A DNA stretch of 58,902 nucleotides from Actinomycetota bacterium. GTDB taxonomy: Bacteria > Actinomycetota > Actinomycetes > Streptosporangiales > Streptosporangiaceae. Of the stretch, positions 47,548-57,062 are shown in pieces. Location: positions 1-58,902 of the forward strand of contig DAHVDE010000042.1 of assembly GCA_027313705.1 (NCBI GenBank), given 5' to 3'. Both the position numbers and the translations under genes were made by a program. Every line of letters starts with the position of its first letter. Positions within the stretch are counted from its first letter, which is position 1. The notes below the pieces were generated by a model. That model did no database searches. It saw only the letters and a list, made by a program, of their open reading frames with translations, and was not told the DNA's origin.

Positions 47548-48300
47548 GTGACCGAGCCTGAGAAGGTTGTGAGCCAGTCGCAGGTGAGCAGGCAAGTGGT
47601 GACGCACACCGAGTTCACCGACGATGACGCGCGCGTGCTGAGCAAGGCACCGCTGCTGCGCGAGCTGACCGACGAGGACGTGCGGGCGATCAGGCCGCAC
47701 ATCCATACCCTGGCGCTCAAGCGCGGCGAGAGCCTTTACAACGAAGGCGACGCCGACGACCAGCTCTATGTCGTCATCGAAGGCAAGGTCAAGCTCACCA
47801 GGACCTCTTCTGACGGGCGCGAGGTGCTGGTCCGGGTGCAAGGTCCAGGCGACATGTTCGGCGAGCTCGCGATGTTCGACCCGACCTACCGCACGTCCAA
47901 CGCCAGCGCGGTCACAGACGCCAGGCTGGCCGCCATCGCCCATGAAGACCTGCGCCAGGTACTGCTCGACCGACCCGCGATCGCCCTGCTGCTCCTGCGC
48001 GAACTTGCCCAGCGGCTGCGGATCATCACGGACGCGACCACCAACCTGATCTTCACTGACGTCCCCGGCCGGGTCGCGCGGGCGCTACTCGAGCTTTCCG
48101 ACAAGTTCGGCACCGCTCAAGAAGACGGCATTCACGTCAGCCACGACCTGACCCAGGAGGAACTTGCCCAGCTCGTCGGGGCGTCGAGAGAGACCGTCAA
48201 CAAGGCACTTGCCGACTTCGCCGCCCGCGGCTGGATCCAGCTTTCCGCCAAGTCCGTTCTCATCATCGACCCTGACCGGCTTCGCCGACGTGCCCGCTAA
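47548..48300 (+). CDS. crp: CRP/FNR-family cAMP-type transcription regulator
   Basis: A 250-aa regulator: N-terminal cyclic-nucleotide-binding domain (GESLYNEGDADDQLYVVIEG, phosphate-binding cassette GDMFGELAMFDP...RTSNASAVT) and C-terminal winged helix (TQEELAQLVGASRETVNKALADF). It corresponds to mycobacterial Crp. I chose GTG at 47548 because AGGAGG (47537-47542) lies five bases upstream; the ATG at 47485 would add 21 residues and overlap ppa by 29 bases. Confidence 0.92.
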   Translation: MTEPEKVVSQSQVSRQVVTHTEFTDDDARVLSKAPLLRELTDEDVRAIRPHIHTLALKRGESLYNEGDADDQLYVVIEGKVKLTRTSSDGREVLVRVQGPGDMFGELAMFDPTYRTSNASAVTDARLAAIAHEDLRQVLLDRPAIALLLLRELAQRLRIITDATTNLIFTDVPGRVARALLELSDKFGTAQEDGIHVSHDLTQEELAQLVGASRETVNKALADFAARGWIQLSAKSVLIIDPDRLRRRAR

Positions 48301-48318
48301 CCGCGGCGGGGCGGACCG

Positions 48319-49155
48319 CTAGCTCAGCTGGTCCATCCCGGGCGGCAGCTCATCCCGCCCGGCGAGGTAGCCGAGTTGCGCCCGCACCGACAACTCGGCG
48401 GCTGGCCACAGGCCGCGGTCCACGTCCGCGTATACCCGTTCCACGATCTGCCTCGGCGTGCGGTCACCAGCCGCGAGCGCGGCCCTGATCTGGCCGAGCC
48501 GCTCGGCCCTGTGCCTCGCGTAGAAGTCGAGAACAGCCCTGGGGTCGGCCAGCAGCGGTCCGTGCCCCGGCAGCAGCGCATTCAGCTCGGTGGAGTCGGC
48601 CAGCGAACGCAACAGGTCAAGCGACCGCAGGTAATCGCCGAGATCGCCGTCGTGCGCGATCACCGTGGTACCCCGCCCGAGCACGGTATCCCCGGTTAGC
48701 ACGGCCCGGTCAGCGCGCAGGTAAAGGCTGACCGAGTCAGCCGTGTGACCGGGGGTGGGCAGCACCTCGAGCTCAGTGCCTCCAGTGGTGATCACGCTGC
48801 CAGGCGGCAGCCCTTCATCACCGAGCCGGTGCGCCAGGTCGACGGCCCGCACTCCGGCACCGGTCAGCCCGGCCAGGGTCCGCGCACCTGCGGAGTGGTC
48901 CGGATGCCCGTGCGTCAAAACGATGGCGGTGATCCGCTGCCCGGCATGTTCCGCGGCCGAGCAAACTCGCCGCAGGTGGCCCTCGTCGTCAGGGCCAGGA
49001 TCGACGACGACCGCGGCGGCCGACCCTGGCTCGGCGATCAGCCAGGTATTCGTGCCGTCAAGTGTCATCGGCGACGGATTGGGTGCCAGCACGCACCGAG
49101 CCCGCTCAGTGCCTGAGCCGTCGATGGCCGGGCCTCCGGCGGCAGGGCCGGTCAT
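48319..49155 (-). CDS. MBL-fold metallo-hydrolase
   Basis: A 278-aa metallo-beta-lactamase fold hydrolase with the HxHxDH motif THGHPDHSAG and further metal sites PTPGHTADS, TGDTVLG and LPGHGP. The layout resembles glyoxalase II/LACTB2-type hydrolases. The substrate is unknown. ATG 49155 overlaps the Nudix stop by four bases, ending a tightly packed operon. Confidence 0.9.
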   Translation of the reverse strand: MTGPAAGGPAIDGSGTERARCVLAPNPSPMTLDGTNTWLIAEPGSAAAVVVDPGPDDEGHLRRVCSAAEHAGQRITAIVLTHGHPDHSAGARTLAGLTGAGVRAVDLAHRLGDEGLPPGSVITTGGTELEVLPTPGHTADSVSLYLRADRAVLTGDTVLGRGTTVIAHDGDLGDYLRSLDLLRSLADSTELNALLPGHGPLLADPRAVLDFYARHRAERLGQIRAALAAGDRTPRQIVERVYADVDRGLWPAAELSVRAQLGYLAGRDELPPGMDQLS

Positions 49156-50027
49156 AGCGGATACTCCTTGTCGCCAGGAACAGAGAGCCAGGTCTGTCCT
49201 TGCGCAACGAACAACTCGGGCAGCCTGGGCGTGATCTCGCGCTCGGCCGCGAGCACGTCCCGCACCGCCGGGTAGTCAGCCAGCTCGGCCAGCGTCATCG
49301 CGGTCGGCAGCCATAGCTCGATCTGGCCGGCCCGGCCCGCCTCGATGGCCCCGCCAGGAGATATCCACTGAACCGCGGCGGCCTCGCCCCCGACATCCCT
49401 GGTGAGCTGTCCTGGTGGCATGGCGGCCGCGAAGAACCTCGCATCGAACCGGCGCGGCTCGGCGGCAGGCGTGATCCAGCGCGCCCACGGCCGCAGCAGG
49501 TCAGAACGCACGATCAGGCCGCGCCTGGCCAGCAGTTCTGCCAGCGAAACCGACCGGTCAAGCAGCGCCTGCCTGTCAGCTTCCCAGTCGTCGCCCGTGG
49601 TATCGGCCACGATCTCGTGCGCGGCAGGCCCGGCGAGCAGCACACCAGACTCTTCGAAGGTCTCCCGCACCGCGGCACAGACCAGCGCCCGCGCCAGCTC
49701 AGGGCTCGTACCGAGCAAAGAGGCCCACACCGATACGTCTGGCCCCGCCCAGCCGACCTCCTCGTCGGCATCACGCTGGTCCACGGATCCGCCGGGAAAA
49801 ACATAGGCGCCAGGCGCGAACTCCATGGTCGGCTTCCGGCGCAGCATGTACACCTCGAAACCGCGGCCAGGTCCTGCCTCGCCCGTGCCCGACGGGCGGA
49901 GCAGCATCACGGTAGCGGCGTCGCGCGGGGTGACCGGCTCGACCTTCCCTTCGATCACCTCACGCACCGCGGCCGCCATGTGCTCGGGGATCCTTACCTG
50001 GCCAAGCCTGCGCTCCCCTTCAGCCAA
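49152..50027 (-). CDS. Nudix hydrolase
   Basis: A 291-aa Nudix protein with [12 protein letters not shown] near residue 75 and the Nudix helix [14 protein letters not shown] near 117-130. An insertion between these parts resembles NUDT7/NUDT19-type CoA-diphosphatases or RNA-cap hydrolases, so the substrate is open. It overlaps the RidA gene by eight bases. Confidence 0.88.
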   Translation of the reverse strand: MAEGERRLGQVRIPEHMAAAVREVIEGKVEPVTPRDAATVMLLRPSGTGEAGPGRGFEVYMLRRKPTMEFAPGAYVFPGGSVDQRDADEEVGWAGPDVSVWASLLGTSPELARALVCAAVRETFEESGVLLAGPAAHEIVADTTGDDWEADRQALLDRSVSLAELLARRGLIVRSDLLRPWARWITPAAEPRRFDARFFAAAMPPGQLTRDVGGEAAAVQWISPGGAIEAGRAGQIELWLPTAMTLAELADYPAVRDVLAAEREITPRLPELFVAQGQTWLSVPGDKEYPL

Positions 50028-50526
50028 GGCCGGTGCCGGCCCGAGGTTCAGCCAGTTCCGCGATCAGCTCGACTTCCACCGCCGCGTCGAGCGGCAACTC
50101 GGCCACCCCGACCGCGCTGCGTGCGTGCCTGCCAGCTTCGCCGAACACCTCGATGAGCAGTTCGCTGGCGCCGTTGATCACCTGAGCCTGACCATTGAAA
50201 CCCGGAGCACTCGCCACGAACCCGGTCACCTTGACGATCCGCCCGATACCTGACAGCCCGCCCGCGACGGACGCCGCCGCGGCCAGCGCATTGAGCGCGC
50301 AGGTCCTGGCCATCACGGCGGCATCCTCGGCGGTAACCGTCGCGCCCACCTTCCCTGTCGCAGGGAGCTTGCCGTCGGTAAAAGGCAGCTGCCCCGATGT
50401 GTAGACGAACCCGAGGCAGACCACGGCAGGTATGTACGCGGCCAGCGGAGCTGCGACGGCAGGCAGCGTCAGGCCGAGATCGGCGAGCCGCTGCTCAGGT
50501 GAGCGCCCGTCGGGGACTTCGCTCAC
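50020..50526 (-). CDS. RidA/YjgF family protein
   Basis: A 168-aa trimeric-fold protein whose family deaminates reactive enamine or imine intermediates. [23 protein letters not shown] and [18 protein letters not shown] (with the family arginine) identify it. The GTG start overlaps the DUF4177 stop by four bases. Confidence 0.9.
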   Translation of the reverse strand: MSEVPDGRSPEQRLADLGLTLPAVAAPLAAYIPAVVCLGFVYTSGQLPFTDGKLPATGKVGATVTAEDAAVMARTCALNALAAAASVAGGLSGIGRIVKVTGFVASAPGFNGQAQVINGASELLIEVFGEAGRHARSAVGVAELPLDAAVEVELIAELAEPRAGTGLG

Positions 50527-50678
50527 TCCTTCGCCCGTTTCATGTAGGCCACAAGCTGCTCGGGGTTCGGCCCTGGCACGACTGCCACCAGCTCCCAGCC
50601 ATCCTCGCCCCAGTTGTCAAGTATCTGTTTCGTCGCGTGCACAAGCAACGGCACGGTTGCGTACTCCCACTTGCCCAT
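50523..50678 (-). CDS. DUF4177 family small protein
   Basis: A 51-aa protein ([11 protein letters not shown]...[12 protein letters not shown]) of the DUF4177 family, function unknown. The ATG at 50678 lies in the 3' arm of a perfect hairpin (50671-50705) and an in-frame ATG at 50699 lies in the 5' arm; the latter gives 58 aa. It heads an operon with RidA, Nudix and MBL genes. Confidence 0.85.
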   Translation of the reverse strand: MGKWEYATVPLLVHATKQILDNWGEDGWELVAVVPGPNPEQLVAYMKRAKE

Positions 50679-50705
50679 GGCGGCTACCTTAGCCGCCATG
50701 GGCAA
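50671..50705 (-). promoter_or_regulatory. Perfect 16-bp hairpin covering the DUF4177 start codon
   Basis: Arms 50671-50686 and 50690-50705 are exact reverse complements with a three-base loop. Read on the reverse strand, the 3' arm contains the start ATG and the loop exposes AAGG, a plausible Shine-Dalgarno. It begins one base after the stop of the SPFH gene. It could hold translation off or act as a boundary between transcripts. Confidence 0.7.
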
Positions 50706-50706
50706 G

Positions 50707-51702
50707 TCAGTTCGATGCGGGCGGAGCCGGCGGCACGGTCACCTCTTCGATCCTGGGCTCTTCGATCGGCACCTCAGGGATTTCCTTAGTCGGCGGTATC
50801 GCTAGCGGCTCTTCGCTGCCAATCGCGGATTGCCCGTCGCCAAGGGCCTGATTGCCCTCGATTGCCGCCTCCGCTGCCGCCACTTCTGCGTCCCCGGCGT
50901 CCCCCGGCTCCTCCTCTTCCGTCGCCTGCGAGTGACCCGAGGCCTTGTCGAAAAAACGCAGCAACTCCACCGGTACCGGCATGACCAGCGTGCTGTTCTT
51001 CTCGGCCGCCACCTCGACCACGGTCTGGAGCAGCCTGAGCTGAAGCGCCGCCGGGTCGCGGGCCATTACCTTGGCGGCAGCCGCTAGCCGCTTGGATGCC
51101 TGGTATTCACCATCGGCCACGATGATCCTGGCCCGGCGTTCCCGCTCGGCCTCGGCCTGCCTGGCGATCGAGCGCTTCATGCCCTCGGGAAGCGAGACAT
51201 CCTTGATCTCCACGCGTTCTACCTTGACCCCCCACGGGCCCTCAGTCGGCTCGTCGATCACCCGGCATAGCTGGCGGTTGACCCGGTCCCTGTCGGAAAG
51301 CAATTCGTCCATCTCCGACTGCCCGATGATCGACCGAAGCGAGGTCTGGGCCTGCTGCGAGATGGCGAACATGTAGTTCTGCACGTTGATCGTGGCCTTG
51401 ATCGGGTCGACGACCTTGAAGTACACGACGGCGTCCACCCGCACGCTGATGTTGTCCCTGGTGATGCCATCCTGGGCGGGAACGGCCATGGCCACGATCT
51501 GCTTGTTGACCTTCTGCAGCCGGTCACCGACCGGTCGGATGAAGGTCAGGCCAGGCGGTCTGGTGTGGGGCAGCACCTTGCCGAACCGGAAGACTATGCC
51601 TTCCTCGTACTGCTGCACCTGCTTCATGCTCCTGCCGAGCAGGATCAGGCCACCCGCGGCGACAAACACCACGAACCCGATGACAGCTTCCATAGCCGAC
51701 AC
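50707..51702 (-). CDS. SPFH/Band 7 (stomatin-like) membrane protein
   Basis: A 331-aa protein with an N-terminal transmembrane helix (about residues 5-22), an SPFH domain (YEEGIVFRFGKVLP, PPGLTFIRPVGDRLQKV, DNISVRVDAVVYFKVVDP), a coiled stretch rich in Ala/Arg, and an acidic Pro-rich tail. Such proteins form membrane scaffolds; a partner NfeD gene, often adjacent, is absent here. It is followed by the DUF4177 hairpin. Confidence 0.9.
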   Translation of the reverse strand: MSAMEAVIGFVVFVAAGGLILLGRSMKQVQQYEEGIVFRFGKVLPHTRPPGLTFIRPVGDRLQKVNKQIVAMAVPAQDGITRDNISVRVDAVVYFKVVDPIKATINVQNYMFAISQQAQTSLRSIIGQSEMDELLSDRDRVNRQLCRVIDEPTEGPWGVKVERVEIKDVSLPEGMKRSIARQAEAERERRARIIVADGEYQASKRLAAAAKVMARDPAALQLRLLQTVVEVAAEKNSTLVMPVPVELLRFFDKASGHSQATEEEEPGDAGDAEVAAAEAAIEGNQALGDGQSAIGSEEPLAIPPTKEIPEVPIEEPRIEEVTVPPAPPASN

Positions 51703-51846
51703 CTTCTTATCCAGTTAGCTGCGGTTCGGTTTCCTGCACTGTCCGCGTTACTACGCATTCAGCCTAGCCATCGTCCGGCACCTGGCGCTAACGCCCGTGT
51801 GACGTACTGGCCACGATGCTGACACTGCCGGCCTGAGGATAGCCTC

Positions 51847-52860
51847 ATGGTCGTGAGCTTGCGCGATACCGACTGGGACGGCGTGCGACTGCACGTGGTC
51901 ACCGGCAAGGGGGGCACAGGCAAGACCACGGTGGCCGCTGCGCTTGCCCTGGCGCTGGCGTCCCACGGCAAGCCTGTGCTGCTGATGGAGGTAGAGGACA
52001 GGCAGGGGATCGCACAGCTTTTCGATGTGCCGCCGCTGCCTTACGAGGAACGCCGGGTTGCGGTCGCGCCTGCCTCCAACGGGCATCCTGGCGGTGACTT
52101 GTTCGCCCTGGCCGTCGACACCGAGTCGGCGCTGATCGAATACCTTGAGATGTTCTACAACTTGCGTCAGGCGGGCCGTGCCCTGACCAGGCTCGGCGTG
52201 TTCGACTTCGCCACCACGATCGCGCCTGGCCTTGGCGATGTGCTCCTCACCGGCAAGGCCGCCGAGGCGGTCAGGCGCAAGTCAGGTGGCAGTCCGGTCT
52301 ATGGCGCCGTGGTGCTTGACGCGCCGCCGACCGGCCGGATCGGCCGGTTCCTCAACGTGTCTTCAGAAGTCTCAGGGCTTGCCAAGGTCGGGCCGATCCG
52401 CAACCACGCGGATACCGTGCAGCGAGTGTTCAGATCACCGCAGACGGTAGTGCACTTTGTGACCTTGCTTGAGGAGATGCCAGTACAAGAGACGCTCGAC
52501 GGGATCGCGGACTTGAAGGAAGTCGGCCAGGGCGGCATCCAGCCAGGCGCGATAATTGTCAATATGGTGCGCAAATGCCTGGATTTGTCGGCCAAGGATC
52601 CGGTCACTCACCCTAGGGAGCTTGAGAAGCTCATGGCTGGCCTGAAGGCGGCTGGCCTCGCCGAGGATGGTGAGCTAGCGGCTGACCTGGCGGCGGAACT
52701 GGCCGACGAGGCCAGGACCCAGCGGACGCAAGCCGGGCAGCGCAGGCTGCTCGACGCAGCCGGCCAGCCTTGTTACGAACTGCCGCTGGTTACCGAGGGG
52801 ATCGACCTGGCCGCGCTCTACCGGCTCGCCGAGTCGCTACGCGAGCAGGGCGCGGCTTGA
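51847..52860 (+). CDS. ArsA/GET3-like ATPase, first copy
   Basis: A 337-aa deviant-Walker ATPase with the P-loop GKGGTGKTT near residues 20-28 and LDAPPTGRIGRF. It resembles the M. tuberculosis Rv3679 subunit. The family shuttles or inserts proteins or moves anions; in actinobacteria the pair probably works together near the WhiB4 regulator, but the client is unknown. GTG/ATG placement: ATG 51847, opposite the SPFH gene. Confidence 0.9.
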   Translation: MVVSLRDTDWDGVRLHVVTGKGGTGKTTVAAALALALASHGKPVLLMEVEDRQGIAQLFDVPPLPYEERRVAVAPASNGHPGGDLFALAVDTESALIEYLEMFYNLRQAGRALTRLGVFDFATTIAPGLGDVLLTGKAAEAVRRKSGGSPVYGAVVLDAPPTGRIGRFLNVSSEVSGLAKVGPIRNHADTVQRVFRSPQTVVHFVTLLEEMPVQETLDGIADLKEVGQGGIQPGAIIVNMVRKCLDLSAKDPVTHPRELEKLMAGLKAAGLAEDGELAADLAAELADEARTQRTQAGQRRLLDAAGQPCYELPLVTEGIDLAALYRLAESLREQGAA

Positions 52861-52897
52861 GCAACGCATCACGCGAGACGAAACGAGCCGCTACCAG

Positions 52898-54052
52898 ATG
52901 ACCGCCAAGCCTACGGCGCTCGCCATTGACCAGTTGATCGACGACCGTCGCACCAGGATCATCGTCTGCTGTGGTTCTGGCGGCGTCGGAAAGACAACCG
53001 TCGCCGCCGCGATCGGCCTGCGCGCGGCGGAACGCGGCCGCCACGTCGTGGTGCTCACCGTCGACCCGGCCCGCCGCCTGGCCCAGTCAATGGGCCTGAC
53101 CGCGCTCGACAACACACCGAGGCTCGTCGACGGCGTCAACGGGGCGCAGGAAGCCAACGGCGGCAGCATGCACGCGATGATGCTCGACATGAAGCGCACC
53201 TTCGACGAGATAGTCGAAGCGCACGCTGACCCTGACCGGGCCGCGCAGATCCTCGCCAACCCGTTCTACCAGTCACTTTCTTCGAGCTTCGCAGGCACGC
53301 AGGAATACATGGCGATGGAAAAGCTTGGCCAGCTAAGGCGCGCGGACGAGTGGGACCTGATCGTGGTCGACACGCCGCCTAGCCGGTCCGCGCTCGACTT
53401 CCTCGACGCACCGCAGCGCCTTGGCAGGTTTCTCGACGGCCGGCTGCTCAGGCTGCTCGTGGCGCCGGCCAGGTTCGGCGGAAAGGCCGGGCTCAAGGTG
53501 CTCAACGCGGGCTTCGGCATGGTGACCGGGGTTGTCACCAAGATCATCGGCAGCCAGATGCTGAAGGACGTGCAGACCTTCGTGTCTGCTATGGACACGA
53601 TGTTCGGCGGTTTCAGGGAGCGGGCCGAGTACACGTACCGACTGCTGCGGATGCCTGGGACGGCCTTCCTGGTCATCGCCGCGCCGGAGCACGACGCACT
53701 GCGCGAGGCATCATATTTCGTCGAGCGGCTAGAACGCGATGGCATGCCGCTTGCCGGGCTTGCGGTTAACCGGATGCACAGGTCACCGACGGCGAGGCTG
53801 TCGGCGGAGCGCAGCGTGGTCGCGGCCGAGGCGCTGCGGGCCATGCCCGCCAGCGAGTCATCGCAGCTTGCGATTACCGCGCTTAACCTGCACGCCGAGC
53901 GCATACGGCAAGCTGCCAAAGAGCGACGACTAACCGAGCGGTTCACTGCGGCGCACCCGCTTGTCCCAGTTGCGCACATCCCGGCGCAGCCAGAAGACGT
54001 CCACGACCTTGATGGCCTGCGCATGATCGGCACCAGCTTCGGCCCGAGCTAG
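52898..54052 (+). CDS. ArsA/GET3-like ATPase, second copy
   Basis: A 384-aa partner to the previous gene (like Rv3680) with P-loop GSGGVGKTT near residues 26-34, the switch LTVDPARRLAQS and VDTPPSRSALDFLD. The two deviant Walker ATPases in tandem mirror the two halves of ArsA and likely form a heteromer. It starts 37 bases after the first and ends convergent with whiB. Confidence 0.9.
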   Translation: MTAKPTALAIDQLIDDRRTRIIVCCGSGGVGKTTVAAAIGLRAAERGRHVVVLTVDPARRLAQSMGLTALDNTPRLVDGVNGAQEANGGSMHAMMLDMKRTFDEIVEAHADPDRAAQILANPFYQSLSSSFAGTQEYMAMEKLGQLRRADEWDLIVVDTPPSRSALDFLDAPQRLGRFLDGRLLRLLVAPARFGGKAGLKVLNAGFGMVTGVVTKIIGSQMLKDVQTFVSAMDTMFGGFRERAEYTYRLLRMPGTAFLVIAAPEHDALREASYFVERLERDGMPLAGLAVNRMHRSPTARLSAERSVVAAEALRAMPASESSQLAITALNLHAERIRQAAKERRLTERFTAAHPLVPVAHIPAQPEDVHDLDGLRMIGTSFGPS

Positions 54053-54075
54053 CGGCCACCAAGGGCAACTGCGCC

Positions 54076-54093
54076 GCGAAGGCCAGCCTTCGC
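54076..54093. terminator. Hairpin between the ArsA-like pair and whiB4
   Basis: GCGAAGGC and GCCTTCGC form a perfect 8-bp stem with a two-base loop in the convergent gap. No T-run follows on either strand. Confidence 0.4.
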
Positions 54094-54392
54094 TAGCTGG
54101 CGACCAGTTCGCTGGTGACGCTCTCGTACTTGTCCCTGGCGCTTTCCAGCAACTCTCGCCAGGAGACAACATCTGACCTGCGCCGCAGCAGCGCACGCCG
54201 CTCGCGCTCGGTCATGCCGCCCCAGACGCCGAACTCGATGCGATTGTCTAGCGCGTCGGCAAGGCATTCGGTGCGGACGGGACAGCCGCGGCAGATCAGC
54301 TTGGCCCGGTTCTGCGCCGCCCCCTGAACGAACAACTCGTCAGGGTCCGTCCCCTTGCACGCGGCGCGGGCGGTCCAATCGGTGATCCACAT
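54093..54392 (-). CDS. whiB4: WhiB-family Fe-S regulator (WhiB4-like)
   Basis: A 99-aa redox-responsive DNA-associated protein. Four cysteines (12, 34, 37, 43) hold a 4Fe-4S cluster, and GVWGG (55-59) plus the basic ERRALLRRR segment bind DNA or sigma factor. The symbol rests on position after the ATPase pair, as for Rv3681c. AGGAGGAG lies about ten bases upstream of the ATG. The gene diverges from the PBP gene. Confidence 0.88.
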   Translation of the reverse strand: MWITDWTARAACKGTDPDELFVQGAAQNRAKLICRGCPVRTECLADALDNRIEFGVWGGMTERERRALLRRRSDVVSWRELLESARDKYESVTSELVAS

Positions 54393-54752
54393 GTGGCCCA
54401 ACTCCTCCTGATCGTCACGCCCGTACGAGCGGGTCGTCACGCCGGGTGGCGCTTTGCTGAGATGATGGCGGGCGCTGCCGCATTGCAGCGCCACTCGTGA
54501 TGGTTGCGAAAGAGTAACTTACGGAACTGCGGCCCTGAGCGCTAGTCCCCGGCCGGTCCATTTCCCATATAGCCCTGATGGACTATACGCGGTACGGTAA
54601 GTAGTTGAATCATTACGTAGAGTTACCCTGCTCACCGCTAACACCCCTGCGGATGCGGTCAAGGCCTTCCAATTCCCCGGTTCCTGCGTCCCGCCCTCCC
54701 AAACCCTTAGGCTTTCCCCCGAGCACTCCGCCGGGCAGCGTAACCTGTTTGC
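54393..54752. other. Divergent whiB4-PBP intergenic region
   Basis: No gene is visible in these 360 bases. For the reverse strand, TTCAAC (54609-54604) and TATAGT (54587-54582) are spaced 16 bases apart, a weak promoter candidate for whiB4 with a long leader. GTAAC and GTTAC half-sites recur (for example around 54514 and 54622), but I cannot assign a regulator. Confidence 0.3.
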
Positions 54753-57059
54753 GTGACCAGACGATCTCGCCACGCCGGCATGAAGGCAATTGGCCTGCTC
54801 ACCGTGCTGTCGCTCGCCTCTGGCGTGCTGGCGGCAGTCGCACTGCTGCCGGTAGTGGGCGCAGCGGGCATCGCGGTCCGCGATGCGGCCAAGACCTTCA
54901 ACGACATGTCGGTCAAAGGGCTAGGCCAGGTACCGTCAAGGTCAGAGATCTTCGATTCTTCTGGCCATCTGCTCGCCTATTACTATCCAGGCTATCCGCA
55001 CCCGATCTACCGGGTTCCGGTGCGATTCGATCAGATCGCGCCGGTAATGCGGCAGGCCATTGTCTCGATCGAAGACGCGAGGTACTGGCAGCACGGCGCG
55101 CTTGACCTGCGCGGCACGCTGCGCGCGCTCAGCTTGGACCTGCGTGGCCAGGCGATTCAGGGCGGATCTGACCTGGCTCAGCAATATGTCAAGAACGCCT
55201 GCATTCTCACGGCGAAGACCAAGTGGCAGGCAGCCCAGTGCTATTTGGACACGGTGGCACGCAAGATCACCGAGCTCAGGATCGCGGCCAACCTTGAGCA
55301 CGAATACACCAAGGCCCAGTTGCTCACCGACTACCTGAATGCCGCCTACTTCTCGAACGAGGCCTACGGCATCCAGGTCGCCGCCGAGGTGTACTTCTCG
55401 GTGCCTGCCAAGAAACTGACTCTTGACGAAGCGGCTACCTTGGCCGGCATGGTCGAAGACCCGAGCAGGTATGACCCGATCTCAGACCCGAGCCAGGCGC
55501 TGGCGCGGCGCGCGACGGTGCTGCAGCAGATGGTCAAGTTCGGGCACATCAGCCAGGCCACCGCGAACCAGGCGGCGAAAGCACCGCTCGGCCTGCACTT
55601 GTCCTCTGTGCCGTTGCAAACTGGCTGCACCAGCCCGAACGTGGCTAAGTCCGCGTTCTTCTGTGACTATGTGCTCGCCGTGATGTCCAGGGACAAGGCT
55701 TACGCCAAGGCCTACCAGGAGCTGACCACCGTCGGCGGCCTGAAGATCTACACGACGCTTAACCCGCGCGACCAGCACGCCGCGAACGCCGCGGTCAACT
55801 ACGTACTGCCGCAGAACAACAACGCCAACCCCAATCACGACGTGGACACCGAAGTGATGGTGCAGCCGGGCACTGGCTACATCCGCGCGATCGCGGTGAA
55901 CCGTACCTACGGGTTCGGCGCTGGCCAGGACAGCATCGACTACGCGGTGAACAGCCAGTACGACGGTGGCTCTGGCGTCCAGACCGGCTCGACCGCGAAG
56001 ATCTTCACGCTGATCACCGCGCTCAAAGAGGGTTATCCCTTCGGCTTCTCCATCAAGGTGCACAACGCAACGCCGCTGGGGCCTTACTACAACTGCAAGG
56101 GCCAGTCCCAGGGCATGTGGAGCGCCTATAACGCCGATGGCACGACGAACGGCCAGATCCCGCTGTACTACGGCACGACCTCATCTATCAACGCGTTCTT
56201 CGCCGCCCTTGAGCTGAAGCTCGGACTCTGCAACGTGGTCAAGACTGCGGTCAGCATGGGAGTGACCAGGGCGGACGGCGTCTCGTTGCTCAAATATGAC
56301 CCGAATTTGCCTAAGGGCAATAACCTGCCAGCGGACGACATCAAGTCGTTCACGCTCGGATCAGTCTTCGTCTCACCGCTGTCCATGGCCGGCGCGTATG
56401 CCACCGTGGCCTCTGGCGGCATCTACTGCCACCCGGTCGCGATCACGAGCATCACGGACGCCTCGGGACATCCGCTGCCCGTCGAGCCCGCGCGTTGCCA
56501 CCGCGTGTTCTCCCAGGGCGTAGCCGCCGCAGCCGACTACGTGTTCTCCGGCGTGCTGACTAACCAGGGCGCGACCGCCCTTGGTCGTGGCATCGGCCGG
56601 CCGGCCGGCGCCAAGACGGGAACGGGGAACAGCGGCTTCTACGTCGCCTTCGCCGGCTTCACACCGACCCTGGTCGGCTACGTCTCGGTCTTCAACCCAA
56701 CCGACCCGACCAAAATCCAGCACAACGGCCAGCCGGGCGCCATGCTCGGCTGCCCCGAGGCAACCTATCGTCAGTACCCTGGCGGCTTTATCGAGTGTCC
56801 AGGGGAGCAATTCGGTGACAACGCGCCTGGTGCGACCTGGCAGTACAGCTTCATGCTCGCAGCACTTGGCCCGGCGGTTAACTTCCCTGCTCCGCCCGCG
56901 TCCTACTTCTCCGCCGGCTCAGGCGTCGCTCCGCCCGCTCCGCCAGCTAAGAAGGGCGGCGGCCACGGCGGCGGAGGCGGCAACGGTGGTGGCGGCAACG
57001 GTGGTGGCGGCAACGGTGGTGGTGACGGCGGCGGCGGTGGCGGCAACGGCGGTCACTAG
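54753..57059 (+). CDS. Class A penicillin-binding protein (bifunctional)
   Basis: A 768-aa membrane peptidoglycan polymerase: N-terminal helix (residues 10-40), GT51 glycosyltransferase (IEDARYWQHG, where the usual F is Y; GGSDLAQQYVKN, where GGSTITQQ is the usual form) and a transpeptidase with STAK, SIN and KTG motifs. The C-terminal tail (from about 735) is a Gly-rich run with Asn and His, unlike the PASTA domain of PonA2, the positional counterpart. The start is GTG 54753; ATG 54780 is possible. Confidence 0.9.
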   Translation: MTRRSRHAGMKAIGLLTVLSLASGVLAAVALLPVVGAAGIAVRDAAKTFNDMSVKGLGQVPSRSEIFDSSGHLLAYYYPGYPHPIYRVPVRFDQIAPVMRQAIVSIEDARYWQHGALDLRGTLRALSLDLRGQAIQGGSDLAQQYVKNACILTAKTKWQAAQCYLDTVARKITELRIAANLEHEYTKAQLLTDYLNAAYFSNEAYGIQVAAEVYFSVPAKKLTLDEAATLAGMVEDPSRYDPISDPSQALARRATVLQQMVKFGHISQATANQAAKAPLGLHLSSVPLQTGCTSPNVAKSAFFCDYVLAVMSRDKAYAKAYQELTTVGGLKIYTTLNPRDQHAANAAVNYVLPQNNNANPNHDVDTEVMVQPGTGYIRAIAVNRTYGFGAGQDSIDYAVNSQYDGGSGVQTGSTAKIFTLITALKEGYPFGFSIKVHNATPLGPYYNCKGQSQGMWSAYNADGTTNGQIPLYYGTTSSINAFFAALELKLGLCNVVKTAVSMGVTRADGVSLLKYDPNLPKGNNLPADDIKSFTLGSVFVSPLSMAGAYATVASGGIYCHPVAITSITDASGHPLPVEPARCHRVFSQGVAAAADYVFSGVLTNQGATALGRGIGRPAGAKTGTGNSGFYVAFAGFTPTLVGYVSVFNPTDPTKIQHNGQPGAMLGCPEATYRQYPGGFIECPGEQFGDNAPGATWQYSFMLAALGPAVNFPAPPASYFSAGSGVAPPAPPAKKGGGHGGGGGNGGGGNGGGGNGGGDGGGGGGNGGH

Positions 57060-57062
57060 CCG

